Assembly (NCBI RefSeq): GCF_023074055.1
Contig: NZ_JADPKR010000053.1
Location: 62,001 to 126,000 of the forward strand
Length of the DNA: 64,000 nt
Reading direction: 5' to 3'
Source of the DNA: Bradyrhizobium sp. 141
GTDB lineage: Bacteria; Pseudomonadota; Alphaproteobacteria; Rhizobiales; Xanthobacteraceae
Every line of letters begins with the position of its first letter. The stretch's first letter is position 1. Of the stretch, positions 1 through 8,629 are shown piece by piece. A model generated the notes under the pieces. It was not told where the DNA came from. It ran no database searches and was given only the letters and a program-made list of their open reading frames with translations. Made by a program: the position numbers and the translations under genes.

Positions 1-448
1 CGATGCCCGGAACGGTGCGGGCGAATTCGAGCAGGCGCCGCACCGTGAAACGCAGCCAGGGTGCGGGCGAGGTGTTTTCAGCCGCGAAGAAGTTGAGGCA
101 AAATGCCAAGGTGGCGCCGATCAGCGTGCCGACATAGCTGATGAGCAGGGTCTCGCCCAGCATCCTCAGCCATTTGCGCCAGCCCCACAGCCACTCGGCG
201 ACATCGGTCCAAACGCGTTGGCCGTTGTCGAGTGTGAGGATGCGGTCGAAATAGCTGATGAAATTGCCGAAATAGGTGAAGAGCGTGCGCAAATTCACTT
301 CGGCGCCGATCGCGGCGAGCATCAGAGCCGCGGCGAAGATCACGAGCCCCAGCAGCAGGCGGAGCCGCCTGCGCCCGATCGCCTGGCGATAAGCGGCGTT
401 GAGCACGGCAAGCTGCTGTTCGGGAAGGATCGAAACCGCTGTTGTCAT
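1..448 (-). CDS. phnE: phosphonate ABC transporter permease PhnE (partial, 3' end outside window)
   Basis: Inner-membrane permease of the PhnCDE phosphonate importer. The first 149 codons are present from an ATG at 448; the rest lies left of the window. An Arg-rich cytoplasmic N-terminus precedes a first membrane span at about residues 30-46, a second lies at about 100-122, and ARTVPGI at the edge is typical of the family. It is the last visible gene of a leftward phnC-phnD-phnE operon. A stable hairpin in the phnD-phnE gap may lower its expression relative to the binding protein. The assignment rests on sequence type plus the neighbouring phnC and phnD. Confidence 0.88.
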   Translation of the reverse strand, partial: MTTAVSILPEQQLAVLNAAYRQAIGRRRLRLLLGLVIFAAALMLAAIGAEVNLRTLFTYFGNFISYFDRILTLDNGQRVWTDVAEWLWGWRKWLRMLGETLLISYVGTLIGATLAFCLNFFAAENTSPAPWLRFTVRRLLEFARTVPGI

Positions 449-477
449 CGGCCTGAGATTAAGTCCCGTCAAAGAAA

Positions 478-501
478 GAGCCGGGTCGATGGACCCGGCT
501 C
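478..501 (-). terminator. intercistronic hairpin between phnD and phnE
   Basis: Perfect 10-bp inverted repeat GAGCCGGGTC / GACCCGGCTC with a 4-nt loop. On the minus strand it is followed by the T-rich CTTTCTTT. It lies after the phnD stop and before the phnE start, so it probably acts as a partial terminator or 3'-end stabiliser that raises phnD mRNA over phnE. Confidence 0.6.
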
Positions 502-520
502 CAGTGGCATCGTCCCGAAC

Positions 521-1456
521 TTAGGACGCCTTCTTTTTACGCAGCGCGTCGACGAACTTGATCAGCTCGATCGTGCCGTCCCAATCCTTGGTGGTGGCGG
601 GATGAAAGCCCTTCTTCTGGCCGTCCTGGAGACGATCGAAGGCCGCCTTGTCCTTGGCCGGCGCATCGAAGAACGCCTTGGTGATGGCGGCCTTGGCGTC
701 GTCCGGCAGGTCGGAGTTGTAGGCATAGGGACCGTTGATGATCGGTGCCGACTTGTGGATGATGCGGAAGTCGTCCTTCTTCATCGCCGAGCCGTCGGCA
801 TTCTTCAGCATGCCCTTGGTCAGCATCTGAGCCAGCGTCGAATCGTCGTCGGTGGTCCACTGGTTGGCCGCGACGTCGACCGTGCCCTGCGCCAGCGCCA
901 GCATCGCGTTCTCGTGGCTGCCGGTGAAGACGACTTTGCTGAAATAGGTGTCGGCATCGTGGATGCCCATCTTGTCGAGCTCGAAGCGGGGCACGTTGTT
1001 ACCCGAGGTCGAATTCGGGTCAACCAAGCCGAGGTTCTTGCCCTTGAGCTGATCGATGGTCTTGTAGGCGCTGCTCGCCTTGACGAAGAACACCGAGTAG
1101 TAGCCGGTCGAGCCGTCGGCATTGATGTCGTTGGCGAAGGCGTCGGTCTTGACGCCGGTCAGGCGGGCGCGGGCAAAAGAGGCCGAACCGTAGCTGGCGA
1201 TATGGATGTTGCCGGCGCGCTGGCCTTCGATCACGGCGGCATAGTCGTTGGCGATGCGCAGCGTGACCTTCACGCCCAGCTCCTTGGAGAGATAGCTCAT
1301 GAACGGCGCCCAACGCTCGGTGACGCCGGAGGCATTCTCGGCCGGGACGACCGCGAAGGTCAGTTCGGGATATTTGGTTTTCCAGTCGTCCGCGGAGGCG
1401 GAAGCCGTGAGCGCGAGCACGGCGGCGCCGGCAAGGACTAATCTGCGAGTGATCAT
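521..1456 (-). CDS. phnD: phosphonate ABC transporter substrate-binding protein PhnD
   Basis: Periplasmic binding protein that captures (organo)phosphonates for PhnE/PhnC. Of 311 residues, the first about 23 form a Sec signal (ITRRLVLAGAAVLALTASASA). The mature part is a type II periplasmic-binding fold with LGLVDPNSTSGNN and a VAANQW stretch characteristic of PhnD/PhnS-type proteins. The start is placed at the ATG at 1456 because GAAGAGGG sits at correct spacing upstream; an in-frame start further upstream has no such site and would bury the signal peptide. It lies 59 bp downstream of phnC in the same operon. Lys-rich C-terminus. Confidence 0.92.
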   Translation of the reverse strand: MITRRLVLAGAAVLALTASASADDWKTKYPELTFAVVPAENASGVTERWAPFMSYLSKELGVKVTLRIANDYAAVIEGQRAGNIHIASYGSASFARARLTGVKTDAFANDINADGSTGYYSVFFVKASSAYKTIDQLKGKNLGLVDPNSTSGNNVPRFELDKMGIHDADTYFSKVVFTGSHENAMLALAQGTVDVAANQWTTDDDSTLAQMLTKGMLKNADGSAMKKDDFRIIHKSAPIINGPYAYNSDLPDDAKAAITKAFFDAPAKDKAAFDRLQDGQKKGFHPATTKDWDGTIELIKFVDALRKKKAS

Positions 1457-1515
1457 GATACCCTCTTCATCGGTTTGGGTCGGTTGACGCAAAGACTTGC
1501 AACTAAACGGATGGC

Positions 1516-2325
1516 TCAGGCGGCTGCGGCCGTTCCGAGCGCGGGGACACCCGCGGGCGCCGGAACAGGCATGGCGCCCATGACATCGGCGGCTTCGAGA
1601 TCGTAGAGCTCGCGCGCGACGTGGTCGGTCAGCGCGGACGGTGCCCCGTCAAACACCACGCGACCCTGCGCCATGCCGATCAGGCGATCGCAATAGCTGC
1701 GCGCCAGATCGAGCGAATGCAGGTTGCAGAGCACGGTGATGCCGAAATGCTTGTTGATGCGCAGCAGCGCATCCATCACGATCTTGGTGTTGCGCGGATC
1801 GAGCGAGGCGATCGGCTCGTCGGCGAGGATGATGTCGGGCTGCTGCACCAGGGCGCGCGCGATCGCGACGCGCTGCTGCTGGCCGCCGGAGAGCTGGTCG
1901 GCGCGCTGGGCGGCGAGCGATGCGATGTCGAACTGTTCGAGTGCGGACATCGCCAGCGCCTTGTCCTGCTCCGGCCAGATCTGCGACAGCGAGCGCCAGG
2001 CCGGCATCGTTGCGAGGCGCCCCATCAGGACGTTGGTGAGGACATCGAGCCGGCCGACCAGGTTGAACTGCTGGAAGATCATCGCCGACCGTGCCCGCCA
2101 CTGCCGAAGCTCCTTGCCACGCAGTGCGGTGACATCGACGCCGTCGAACAGGATGCGTCCGTCAGTCGGCGTCACCAGGCGGTTGATGCTCCGCAGCAGC
2201 GTCGACTTACCGGCGCCGGACCGTCCGATCACCCCGACGAAGCCGCCGGGGGACACTTGAAACGAGGCGTCGTCCACCGCGGCTTTTGCGCCGAAGCGAC
2301 ACGTCAGACCTTCCACCACCAGCAT
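1516..2325 (-). CDS. phnC: phosphonate ABC transporter ATP-binding protein PhnC
   Basis: ATPase of the phosphonate importer, 269 residues. Walker A is GRSGAGKST (about residues 34-42), the ABC signature is [15 protein letters not shown], Walker B is [13 protein letters not shown], and the switch His lies in VLCNLHSLD, as in PhnC-type ATPases. It is the first gene of the leftward phnCDE operon, divergent from the acyltransferase-phnM operon. Its Shine-Dalgarno GGAG lies in the 3' arm of a 9-bp hairpin directly before the ATG, which suggests translational control. The C-terminal tail is Ala/Pro-rich and unremarkable. Confidence 0.94.
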   Translation of the reverse strand: MLVVEGLTCRFGAKAAVDDASFQVSPGGFVGVIGRSGAGKSTLLRSINRLVTPTDGRILFDGVDVTALRGKELRQWRARSAMIFQQFNLVGRLDVLTNVLMGRLATMPAWRSLSQIWPEQDKALAMSALEQFDIASLAAQRADQLSGGQQQRVAIARALVQQPDIILADEPIASLDPRNTKIVMDALLRINKHFGITVLCNLHSLDLARSYCDRLIGMAQGRVVFDGAPSALTDHVARELYDLEAADVMGAMPVPAPAGVPALGTAAAA

Positions 2326-2328
2326 GCA

Positions 2329-2351
2329 GGGCTCCAGATTAGCTGGAGCCC
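2329..2351 (-). promoter_or_regulatory. hairpin sequestering the phnC Shine-Dalgarno
   Basis: Perfect 9-bp inverted repeat GGGCTCCAG / CTGGAGCCC with a 5-nt loop (CTAAT in mRNA sense). The 3' arm contains the GGAG that serves the phnC ATG at 2325, so folding would hide the ribosome binding site. It may alternatively be a protein-binding palindrome in the divergent promoter region. Confidence 0.5.
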
Positions 2352-2423
2352 ACCGCTAACGCCGACGCTTAACACTTGTGTGACATGGGCGTTGCAGTGC
2401 GGCGATCCTACACAGCTCATCCC

Positions 2424-2452
2424 CTGTCATCGCGGCGTCATGATGTCGTCAT
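2424..2452 (+). promoter_or_regulatory. Pho-box-like triple direct repeat
   Basis: TCAT occurs at 2427, 2438 and 2449, exactly 11 bp apart, the first preceded by CTG (CTGTCAT). PhoB boxes are built from 7-bp CTGTCAT-like units repeated every 11 bp. The site lies between the divergent phnCDE and acyltransferase-phnM operons, where phosphate-starvation control is expected. The A/T spacers of a classical box are GC-rich here, so affinity is uncertain. Confidence 0.45.
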
Positions 2453-2499
2453 CAAGCCGCTCGAAGAGGAACGTCCGCCCTCTAAACTCCGGATGCAAC

Positions 2500-3171
2500 A
2501 TGGCCGCCAAAGCTCTTTCGGTCCAGCCGACCATCGATCCCTCGGCCAGGCTGCATGAGACCAGGCTCGGCGCTTATACCGAGGTCGGCGCGCGCACGAT
2601 CCTGCATGACGTGGCGATGGGCGATTACTCCTATGTCGTGAACGACGCCCAGATCACCTACACCACCATCGGAAAGTTCTGCTCGATCGCGGCGATGACG
2701 CGGATCAATCCCGGCAATCATCCAATGCACCGCGCGACCCAGGCGCATTTCACCTATCGCTCCAGCGCCTATTTCGAAGGCGAGAGCGACGACGCCGAAT
2801 TCTTCGACTGGCGGCGCCAGCATCACGTCCATATCGGCCATGACGTCTGGATCGGACACGGCGCGATCGTGCTGCCGGGCCGCCACATCGGCACCGGCGC
2901 GGTGATCGCGGCCGGCGCCATCGTCACCAAGGACGTCCCGGCCTACACCATCGTCGCCGGCAATCCGGCCCGCATCGTGCGGCGGCGATTCTCCGAGGAG
3001 ATTGCCAGAAGGCTTGCGCGGCTGGCCTGGTGGGACTGGGATCACGACAAATTGCGTGAAGCGCTGCCCGATTTCCGCAAGCTTGGGATTGAAGATTTCC
3101 TCTCGACATACGAAGCACGGGCGAGCTCTCTCACCAATTCTCCTGCCAACAAACGAAGCGCGGTCGCGTGA
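2500..3171 (+). CDS. hexapeptide-repeat acyltransferase of phosphonate metabolism
   Basis: Left-handed beta-helix (DapH/DapD/GlmU-related) transferase of 223 residues, the type regularly found in alphaproteobacterial phn clusters; the acyl acceptor is not established. Hexapeptide turns are visible in the first 70 residues ([19 protein letters not shown] and on). They resume near 115 with [19 protein letters not shown] and [17 protein letters not shown], followed by [10 protein letters not shown], the usual end of the coil. NHPMHRATQ supplies the His expected in the active site of xenobiotic-acetyltransferase-like enzymes. The ATG at 2500 is chosen because homology starts there. The 3' end overlaps the phnM start by 4 bp, indicating co-translation. 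Confidence 0.82.
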   Translation: MAAKALSVQPTIDPSARLHETRLGAYTEVGARTILHDVAMGDYSYVVNDAQITYTTIGKFCSIAAMTRINPGNHPMHRATQAHFTYRSSAYFEGESDDAEFFDWRRQHHVHIGHDVWIGHGAIVLPGRHIGTGAVIAAGAIVTKDVPAYTIVAGNPARIVRRRFSEEIARRLARLAWWDWDHDKLREALPDFRKLGIEDFLSTYEARASSLTNSPANKRSAVA

Positions 3172-4361
3172 CAGACATCTTCCTTGAAGGCGGCCGGGCC
3201 CTGATCGGCGCCGAACTCGTCGAAACGTCATTGGCAGTGGCCGGACAGGACATCGCCGCCATGGACGCCTCTCGCGGCCGAACGCGGCTGGCGATCGATG
3301 CGCGCAACCTGCTGGTGCTGCCCGGCATCGTCGATCTTCATGGCGATGCCTTCGAGCGGCAGATGATGCCGCGCGCCGGCGTCGACTTTCCGATCGACGT
3401 CGCGCTCGCCGACAGCGACCGCCAGGCGATCAGCAACGGTATCACCACGGTGTTTCACGCCACGACCTGTTCGTGGGAGCCGGGCCTGCGCAGCAGCGAC
3501 AACGCGCGCGGGCTGATGGAGGCAATCGAGCGGCAGCGTCCGCAGTTTGCCGCCGACACCCGCTTCCATCTGCGGCACGAGACCTACAATCTCGACGCCG
3601 AGGCCGAGATCAGCCAATGGCTCACTGAGGGCCGCGTCGACCTGTTCGCCTTCAACGATCATATGGACGGCACGGTTGCCGACATGGCCAAGCCGCGCAA
3701 GCGCAACCGCATGGTCGAGCGTACCGGGCTGTCCAGCGAGGAATTCGACCGGCTGGTCGAGCGCGTGGTCTCGCGCGCCGACGAGGTGCCGGCTTCGGTG
3801 GCGCGACTGGCCGCAGCGGCCCGTGCGGCCGAAGTGCGGATGCTCTCGCATGACGATGCGACGCCGGCGATGCGCCGGGAATTTCGCGTGCTCGGCGCTG
3901 AGATCGCGGAGTTTCCGGTCAACGAGGAGACTGCGCGGGCGGCGGCAAGCCACGGCGATGCCATCGTCTACGGCGCGCCGAACGTCGTGCGCGGCGGCAG
4001 CCACACCGGCTGGACCAAGGCCTCCGACATGATCGCCAAGGGGCTCTGCTCGGTACTGGCGTCGGACTATTATTATCCCGCTCAGCTGCTCGCCGCGTTC
4101 CGCCTCGCCGCCGATGGCGTGCTGCCGCTGACCGAAGCCTGGAATCTGGTCTCCGCCGGCCCTGCGCGCGCAACCGGCCTTGCCGATCGCGGCGTGCTCG
4201 CGGAAGGCCGCCGCGCCGACATTCTGCTGGTCGACGACAGCATGAAGCTGAGGCCGCGGCTGATCGCGGTGATATCAGGCGGCAAGCTCGTCCATCTCAC
4301 CGATGCGACACGATTGCTCGCGGCGGCATCGACGCCGCGCGAGGCTGTCGTCGCGGCGTAA
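3168..4361 (+). CDS. phnM: alpha-D-ribose 1-methylphosphonate 5-triphosphate diphosphatase PhnM
   Basis: Amidohydrolase-fold enzyme of the C-P lyase pathway that removes pyrophosphate from the ribose-triphosphate phosphonate intermediate. 397 residues from a GTG start that overlaps the preceding stop codon. Metal-binding features are [11 protein letters not shown] (about residues 50-60), [24 protein letters not shown] and [12 protein letters not shown], all typical of PhnM. The C-P lyase core genes (phnG to phnL) are not in this window and are presumed to lie elsewhere. The upstream acyltransferase and downstream 2H-phosphoesterase form one transcription unit with it. Confidence 0.93.
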   Translation: MTDIFLEGGRALIGAELVETSLAVAGQDIAAMDASRGRTRLAIDARNLLVLPGIVDLHGDAFERQMMPRAGVDFPIDVALADSDRQAISNGITTVFHATTCSWEPGLRSSDNARGLMEAIERQRPQFAADTRFHLRHETYNLDAEAEISQWLTEGRVDLFAFNDHMDGTVADMAKPRKRNRMVERTGLSSEEFDRLVERVVSRADEVPASVARLAAAARAAEVRMLSHDDATPAMRREFRVLGAEIAEFPVNEETARAAASHGDAIVYGAPNVVRGGSHTGWTKASDMIAKGLCSVLASDYYYPAQLLAAFRLAADGVLPLTEAWNLVSAGPARATGLADRGVLAEGRRADILLVDDSMKLRPRLIAVISGGKLVHLTDATRLLAAASTPREAVVAA

Positions 4362-4379
4362 ACCGGCTATGCTCGGGCA

Positions 4380-5078
4380 ATGACAGGTTTTCCTCGCTAC
4401 GCGATCTATTTTGCCGCAGGCAGCGACAGTGCCCTCTCCCGCTTCGGCGCGGAGCTGCTCGGCTACGATGCCTACACCGGCAACGAACTGGCCTTTCCCG
4501 CCGACTCATTGCGCGTCGCGCCTGATTGGCGCGACGTCAGCGCCGATCCCCGCAAATACGGCTTTCATGCCACGCTGAAGGCACCGATGACGCTGGCGCC
4601 CGGCCGGACCGAGGCCGAGCTCGCGGCAGCTTGCGCGGCATTCGCCGGGAAGGCGCGGCATATACCGGCGATCCGTCCGGTCGTCGATTCCATCAGCGGC
4701 TTCATTGCGGTGATTCCGGCCGAGCCGGTCGATGCGCTCCAACAGCTCGCCGCCGAATGCGTTCGTGAATTCGACTCCTTCCGCGCCGCCTTGACCGCGG
4801 AAGATCGCGCACGAAGAAAACCGGAGAAGCTCAGCGAGCGGCAGCGCGATTATCTCGACCGCTGGGGCTACCCTTACGTGATGGAAGAATTCCGCTTTCA
4901 CATGACGCTGACGGGCCGGCTGGACACGGAGCGGCGCGGACCGATCCTGGAGATGCTGCGGACCCGGTTTGCGTCGCTTCGTCTCGACACGCTGACGATC
5001 GACCGCCTCGCCCTGTTCAGGCAGGACGACGCCAAGGCGCGCTTTCGCATCGTCGGCGAGTGGGCGCTGGCGCGGTAG
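4380..5078 (+). CDS. DUF1045 phosphonate-metabolism protein (2H phosphoesterase-like)
   Basis: 232-residue protein of the DUF1045 family found in phn operons. It carries the two His-x-Thr motifs of the 2H phosphoesterase superfamily: FHATLKAPM near residue 62 and FHMTLTGRL near residue 174, placed symmetrically about the centre. The role in phosphonate breakdown is unproven; a cyclic-phosphate hydrolase function would fit the 1,2-cyclic phosphate product of C-P lyase but is an inference. It starts 18 bp after phnM and closes the rightward operon. The 3' end lies 9 bp from the convergent membrane-protein gene. Confidence 0.85.
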   Translation: MTGFPRYAIYFAAGSDSALSRFGAELLGYDAYTGNELAFPADSLRVAPDWRDVSADPRKYGFHATLKAPMTLAPGRTEAELAAACAAFAGKARHIPAIRPVVDSISGFIAVIPAEPVDALQQLAAECVREFDSFRAALTAEDRARRKPEKLSERQRDYLDRWGYPYVMEEFRFHMTLTGRLDTERRGPILEMLRTRFASLRLDTLTIDRLALFRQDDAKARFRIVGEWALAR

Positions 5079-5087
5079 GCTTCACTG

Positions 5088-5792
5088 TCAGCTAGCAAGA
5101 TTGAAGGCGAGCGCCACCGCGCCGACCAGAACGAGACTGATCGCCCAGACCGCATCCAGATTGAACCAGCTTCGCGAGACGAACCTCAATCCCAGATAGC
5201 GATAGACCAGCCACGCCAGACATCCGCCGGCGCTGACCATGGCGATCACGTGCACCAGGGACACCAGCACCGCCATCCCGAGACTTGCCTTCATCAGCGC
5301 GCCCACCGCCTCGTGGCCGGCATCGAGCTCGAAGGCCTGACAGAGCCCGAGGTAGATCGGCACCAGCATCAAGGCGGCGCCGTGAGCAACGGCGACGGCG
5401 AACGACCAGAGCACCAATTGCGTCGGCGGAATTCGTGCCAGCGCGCGGGGATGGCGCCGCGCGATCAACCGATAGACGCCGAAGCCGATGACGAGAAGGC
5501 TCGCACCGATCTGGATTGGGCGTTGCCACTCGGCGAGCACGAGCAGGAACGCGAATGGCAGCAGCACGAGAAGTGTTGCCAGGAAATGCCCGGCCGACAG
5601 AGCCCACAACGCGCGGAAGAGCGCACGTGGGCTCTTGTCCATGAGCCCGGCCGAAACGGCGAGCGGCCATCCCATCCCCGGATTGACCCCGTGGTAGAGA
5701 CCGCTCGCAAGCAGAGCGAGCCAGAGCCAAAGCGCCGGGCTCGCGTGCCCCCAATCTAGACCGACGGGTAGCAAAAAGAGTCCGTCGAACAA
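5088..5792 (-). CDS. polytopic membrane protein paired with SBP56
   Basis: 234-residue integral membrane protein with about six hydrophobic spans. LYHGVNPGMGWPLAVSAG in the second span, GHFLATLLVL in the third and RHPR after the fourth resemble the His-bearing helices of NicO/UreH-type metal permeases, but no confident family was recognised. The start shown is a TTG inside the end of the upstream gene, giving a 37-bp overlap; the true start is uncertain. The overlap with the SBP56 gene suggests translational coupling and a shared job, perhaps metal delivery or export; this is inference. Confidence 0.7.
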   Translation of the reverse strand: MFDGLFLLPVGLDWGHASPALWLWLALLASGLYHGVNPGMGWPLAVSAGLMDKSPRALFRALWALSAGHFLATLLVLLPFAFLLVLAEWQRPIQIGASLLVIGFGVYRLIARRHPRALARIPPTQLVLWSFAVAVAHGAALMLVPIYLGLCQAFELDAGHEAVGALMKASLGMAVLVSLVHVIAMVSAGGCLAWLVYRYLGLRFVSRSWFNLDAVWAISLVLVGAVALAFNLAS

Positions 5793-7156
5793 TCGCCGCC
5801 CTCGAGCCTGATCTGGTGCGCACGATATCCGTCGGGGAAGCTCACGAAATAATCCTTGTCGAGCTCGAGACCGCCGTCGCGACCGACATTGGCCATGACC
5901 TCCACGCCCGGAACCCCTTCGGGATAGAACTGGTCGTCCCAGGTGGAATAGAGCGAATTGGTCCAGTACACGCGCCGGCCATCGCGGCTGATCTCGACCA
6001 TCTGCGGACCGGCCGCAAAGGCCTTGCCATTCGGATGCGCCGTACGGCGTGCGATGCCGCCGATGTGAACCGAGCCGGCAAGCTTCGGCTTGCGCGGATC
6101 ACTGACGTCGTACTGGCGCATTTCACCCGTGCCCCAGCACGAGACGTAGAGAAACCGGTCATCCATCGACAGGTCGATGTCGGTCACCAGCGGCGGCACG
6201 GCACCAAAGCCCTGCAGCAGCGGCGGCAGCTTCTCCTTTGGCGCGGGCTCAGGCGGGATCGTCGCCGTCTTCTCCGCATGGAATTTCCCGCCTTCGCGCC
6301 ACCACGTCCAGATCGATGCTTCGAGGTTGGTGGTGTCGACCACAACGCCTACGAAGCCGTACTCGCGAACCGGATCGTGCGCGGGCCGCACTTCCAGCGC
6401 CATCTGATGATTGGCGCCGAGGTCGATGGTTTGCACGTTGCGCCGAGCGCGGAGATCCCAGAAGTGGAGGCAATGGCCATATTTGTTCGACAGCAGATCC
6501 TCCGGGACGATCCCGTTCTCGAACTGCGGCGGCAACGCCCATTCGCTCGTCACCATGTAGTCGCGCGGCAGGTTCCACCAGAAATCGTAGTGCCGCGTCT
6601 GCGGACCGCGGTCGATCTCCCATCGTCCAAGGACCTCGAACGTCTCGCAATCCATGATGAAGACGCCCGGCGGCCCGTTGGTGCCGTCCTCACCGCCGCC
6701 GCCCAGCGTGCTGACATAAATGCCGTCCGGCCCGCAATGGATCGTGTGCGGCCGCGAGTAGCCGGTCTTCTTGAAGACTTCCTCGGGCTCGATGATCTTG
6801 TGGATCTTGGCTTGGGTCGGATCCGGCTTGGTATCGATGATGTAGATCCGCGACGAGCGCAGCCCGGGGATGATGAGATAGCGCCGCTCGATGAAGGCGT
6901 GTCCGGCGAGCGGCGACAAGGCGGAGGAGCAGGCATTCCAGCCGAAGTGATGAAACTCGTCGCCCTTGTTGGGCATCGTCACGGTGTGGACGATCTGGCT
7001 ATAGGTCGGCGATCCCGGCTTGACGTCGATGACCGCGAGAGCATCCGGCTTTGAAAAATCCGGACTGAGCAGCAACGTGTACGCAAAGTTCTCCGCGGGC
7101 GCCTCCATCGCAAGCTTGGGCGATGCGTGGAAGGTGGGATCGGGCCTCATCGTCAT
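5756..7156 (-). CDS. mtoX: selenium-binding protein SBP56 family / methanethiol oxidase
   Basis: 466-residue beta-propeller protein of the SBP56 family, whose bacterial members oxidise methanethiol to formaldehyde, H2S and H2O2 and bind copper. Diagnostic pieces are HHFGWNACSSAL (His69, His70, Cys76), RPHTIHCGPDGIY, YDFWWNLPRDYMVTSEW and the C-terminal GGDCSTDSF. No Sec or Tat signal is obvious, unlike some periplasmic MtoX proteins. Start: ATG at 7156 with GGGAGGC six bases upstream. SCO1/MauG-type maturation genes are not adjacent. The overlapping downstream membrane protein is the only partner. Symbol by family similarity. Confidence 0.85.
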   Translation of the reverse strand: MTMRPDPTFHASPKLAMEAPAENFAYTLLLSPDFSKPDALAVIDVKPGSPTYSQIVHTVTMPNKGDEFHHFGWNACSSALSPLAGHAFIERRYLIIPGLRSSRIYIIDTKPDPTQAKIHKIIEPEEVFKKTGYSRPHTIHCGPDGIYVSTLGGGGEDGTNGPPGVFIMDCETFEVLGRWEIDRGPQTRHYDFWWNLPRDYMVTSEWALPPQFENGIVPEDLLSNKYGHCLHFWDLRARRNVQTIDLGANHQMALEVRPAHDPVREYGFVGVVVDTTNLEASIWTWWREGGKFHAEKTATIPPEPAPKEKLPPLLQGFGAVPPLVTDIDLSMDDRFLYVSCWGTGEMRQYDVSDPRKPKLAGSVHIGGIARRTAHPNGKAFAAGPQMVEISRDGRRVYWTNSLYSTWDDQFYPEGVPGVEVMANVGRDGGLELDKDYFVSFPDGYRAHQIRLEGGDCSTDSFCYPSV

Positions 7157-7560
7157 GGCACTGCCTCCCTGATCTGTCGGTTTGCGCCAACCTGGCTCGG
7201 GATAACGGCATAATGAAGAGGTATTACGCGATGTCTTGGGATTCTCCGCAGGGCCGGTTGGCGAGCGTACAATATGCCATCGCGGAGCTGCGGGAAACGG
7301 TTCGGGCCGCGCTAATTCGACGCCTTCGGCCGAAATGCGGATCAGCGCTCCGCTTCACGGAGCTTGTCCGGGACGACGGTTGAGTATATCCGCGCGACTT
7401 CCTCCACCCGCAGCCCTCGTAGGGTGGGCAAAGGCGCAGAGCGCCGTGCCCACCGCTCTCCTCGACGGCACACAGGTTGGTGGGCACGCTTCCGCCTTCG
7501 CTCTGCGAGCTACGGCGGACAAGTCGCTTTGCCCACCCTACGAGTGCGGAGTGTGTGTCT
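7157..7560. other. 404-bp intergenic region
   Basis: No convincing gene. The right half (7416-7544) is a palindromic repeat element. The left half should hold the mtoX promoter near 7160-7200, but no consensus hexamers stand out. A reading frame starting at 7213 has no ribosome binding site and no recognisable content. Confidence 0.5.
7416..7544. repeat. 129-bp nested palindromic element
   Basis: Outer arms of 18 bp are perfect complements (CTCGTAGGGTGGGCAAAG at 7416-7433; its complement at 7527-7544). An inner pair CGTGCCCACC / GGTGGGCACG lies at 7445-7454 and 7479-7488. It can fold into one long hairpin and looks like a non-coding mobile repeat of the sort abundant between Bradyrhizobium genes (from memory). 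Confidence 0.75.
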
Positions 7561-8502
7561 CTACTTCCCCCACCTCAGCGCCAGCGCGTCGCGCTCCTTG
7601 GCGAGTTCCAGCAGGCCCGCCCGCGTTGCCGGATGCAGCGGCTGGAGCGGATGGCGCACCGCGTCCGACTTGATCACGCCGCCGGCCTGCATCATCGCCT
7701 TGCAGGCGATCAGGCCGCATTGGCGGTTCTCGTAATTGATCAGCGGCAGCCAGCGCTCGTAAGCTGCCTTCGCCTTCTCGCGATCGCCGGCGAAATAGGG
7801 ATCGACGATCTGGCGGATGCCGTCGGGATAGCCGCCGCCCGTCATCGCGCCGGTGGCGCCGGCATCGAGATCGGCGAGCAGCGTGATCGCCTCCTCGCCG
7901 TCCCAGGGACCCTCGATGTCCTTGCCGCCGGCCTCGATCAGGCTGCGGAGCTTCGAAGCCGCGCCTGCTACCTCGATCTTGAAATAACGGATGTTGGCGA
8001 ACTCGCGCGCCAGCCGCGCGAGCAGCTCCACCGAGAGCGGCGTGCCGGCCACCGGCGCGTCCTGGATCATAATGGGAATGTTGATCGCGCCCGAGAGCAT
8101 GCGGAAGAATTCGACGACGCCCTTCTCCGGCACCCGGAAGGTCGCGCCGTGATAGGGCGGCATCACCATGACCATGGCGGCGCCCGCCGCCTCCGCTTGC
8201 TGGCTGCGCGCCGCGCAGACTGCCGAGCTGAAATGCGTGGTGGTGACGATCACGGGAACCCGGCCCGCGACATGCTCCAGCACGGCATGCATCACCGTTT
8301 CGCGCTCGGCATCGGTGAGCACGAACTGCTCGGAGAAATTGGCGAGGATGCAGATGCCATTCGAGCCGGCGTCGATCATGAAATCGATGCAACGGCGCTG
8401 ACCTTCGAGGTCGAGCTCGCCGCGCTCGTCGAAGATGGTGGGCGCGACCGGGAACACGCCGCGATAAGGGCGCTGGGCCTTGTGGTGTGGCGTGACCGGC
8501 AT
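7561..8502 (-). CDS. dihydrodipicolinate synthase family protein
   Basis: 313-residue class I aldolase/lyase of the DapA/NanA superfamily (TIM barrel with Schiff-base lysine). The barrel begins PYRGVFPVAPTIFDERGELD; the GTTGE-type loop is replaced by ILANFSEQFVLTDAER, and the catalytic Lys is in RYFKIEV. These deviations and the long C-terminal part (KAAYERWLPLINYENRQCG) argue against lysine biosynthesis and for a catabolic sugar-acid or related 2-oxo-acid lyase; the substrate is unknown. The start at 8502 follows GGAGAG with 5-nt spacing; upstream ATG and further starts are less well served. A second family member lies at 26694-27578. Confidence 0.82.
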   Translation of the reverse strand: MPVTPHHKAQRPYRGVFPVAPTIFDERGELDLEGQRRCIDFMIDAGSNGICILANFSEQFVLTDAERETVMHAVLEHVAGRVPVIVTTTHFSSAVCAARSQQAEAAGAAMVMVMPPYHGATFRVPEKGVVEFFRMLSGAINIPIMIQDAPVAGTPLSVELLARLAREFANIRYFKIEVAGAASKLRSLIEAGGKDIEGPWDGEEAITLLADLDAGATGAMTGGGYPDGIRQIVDPYFAGDREKAKAAYERWLPLINYENRQCGLIACKAMMQAGGVIKSDAVRHPLQPLHPATRAGLLELAKERDALALRWGK

Positions 8503-8629
8503 CGAACTCTCCATCCCTGATGTCTTACGTCTGTCGCTGCATATTTGATGCGGCGCCACAGATGTACCCGCCGCGCGGATCGGCGGCAATGCCGAACGCA
8601 CGACGTCAGAATGGAAGAATGAGGCGAAA

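Noticed and set aside
218..1441. 407-codon plus-strand open frame over phnE/phnD
   Set aside because: Antisense shadow of clearly coding minus-strand genes in GC-rich DNA.
1621..2499. Long upstream extension of the hexapeptide acyltransferase reading frame
   Set aside because: It runs antisense through phnC and has no family content; homology begins at the ATG at 2500.
5816..7054. 412-codon plus-strand open frame over the SBP56 gene
   Set aside because: Shadow frame with Arg/Val/Asp-biased composition and no motif.
7123..7383. Short plus-strand frames between mtoX and the DHDPS-family gene
   Set aside because: No Shine-Dalgarno, no recognisable content, partly in a region next to a repeat element.
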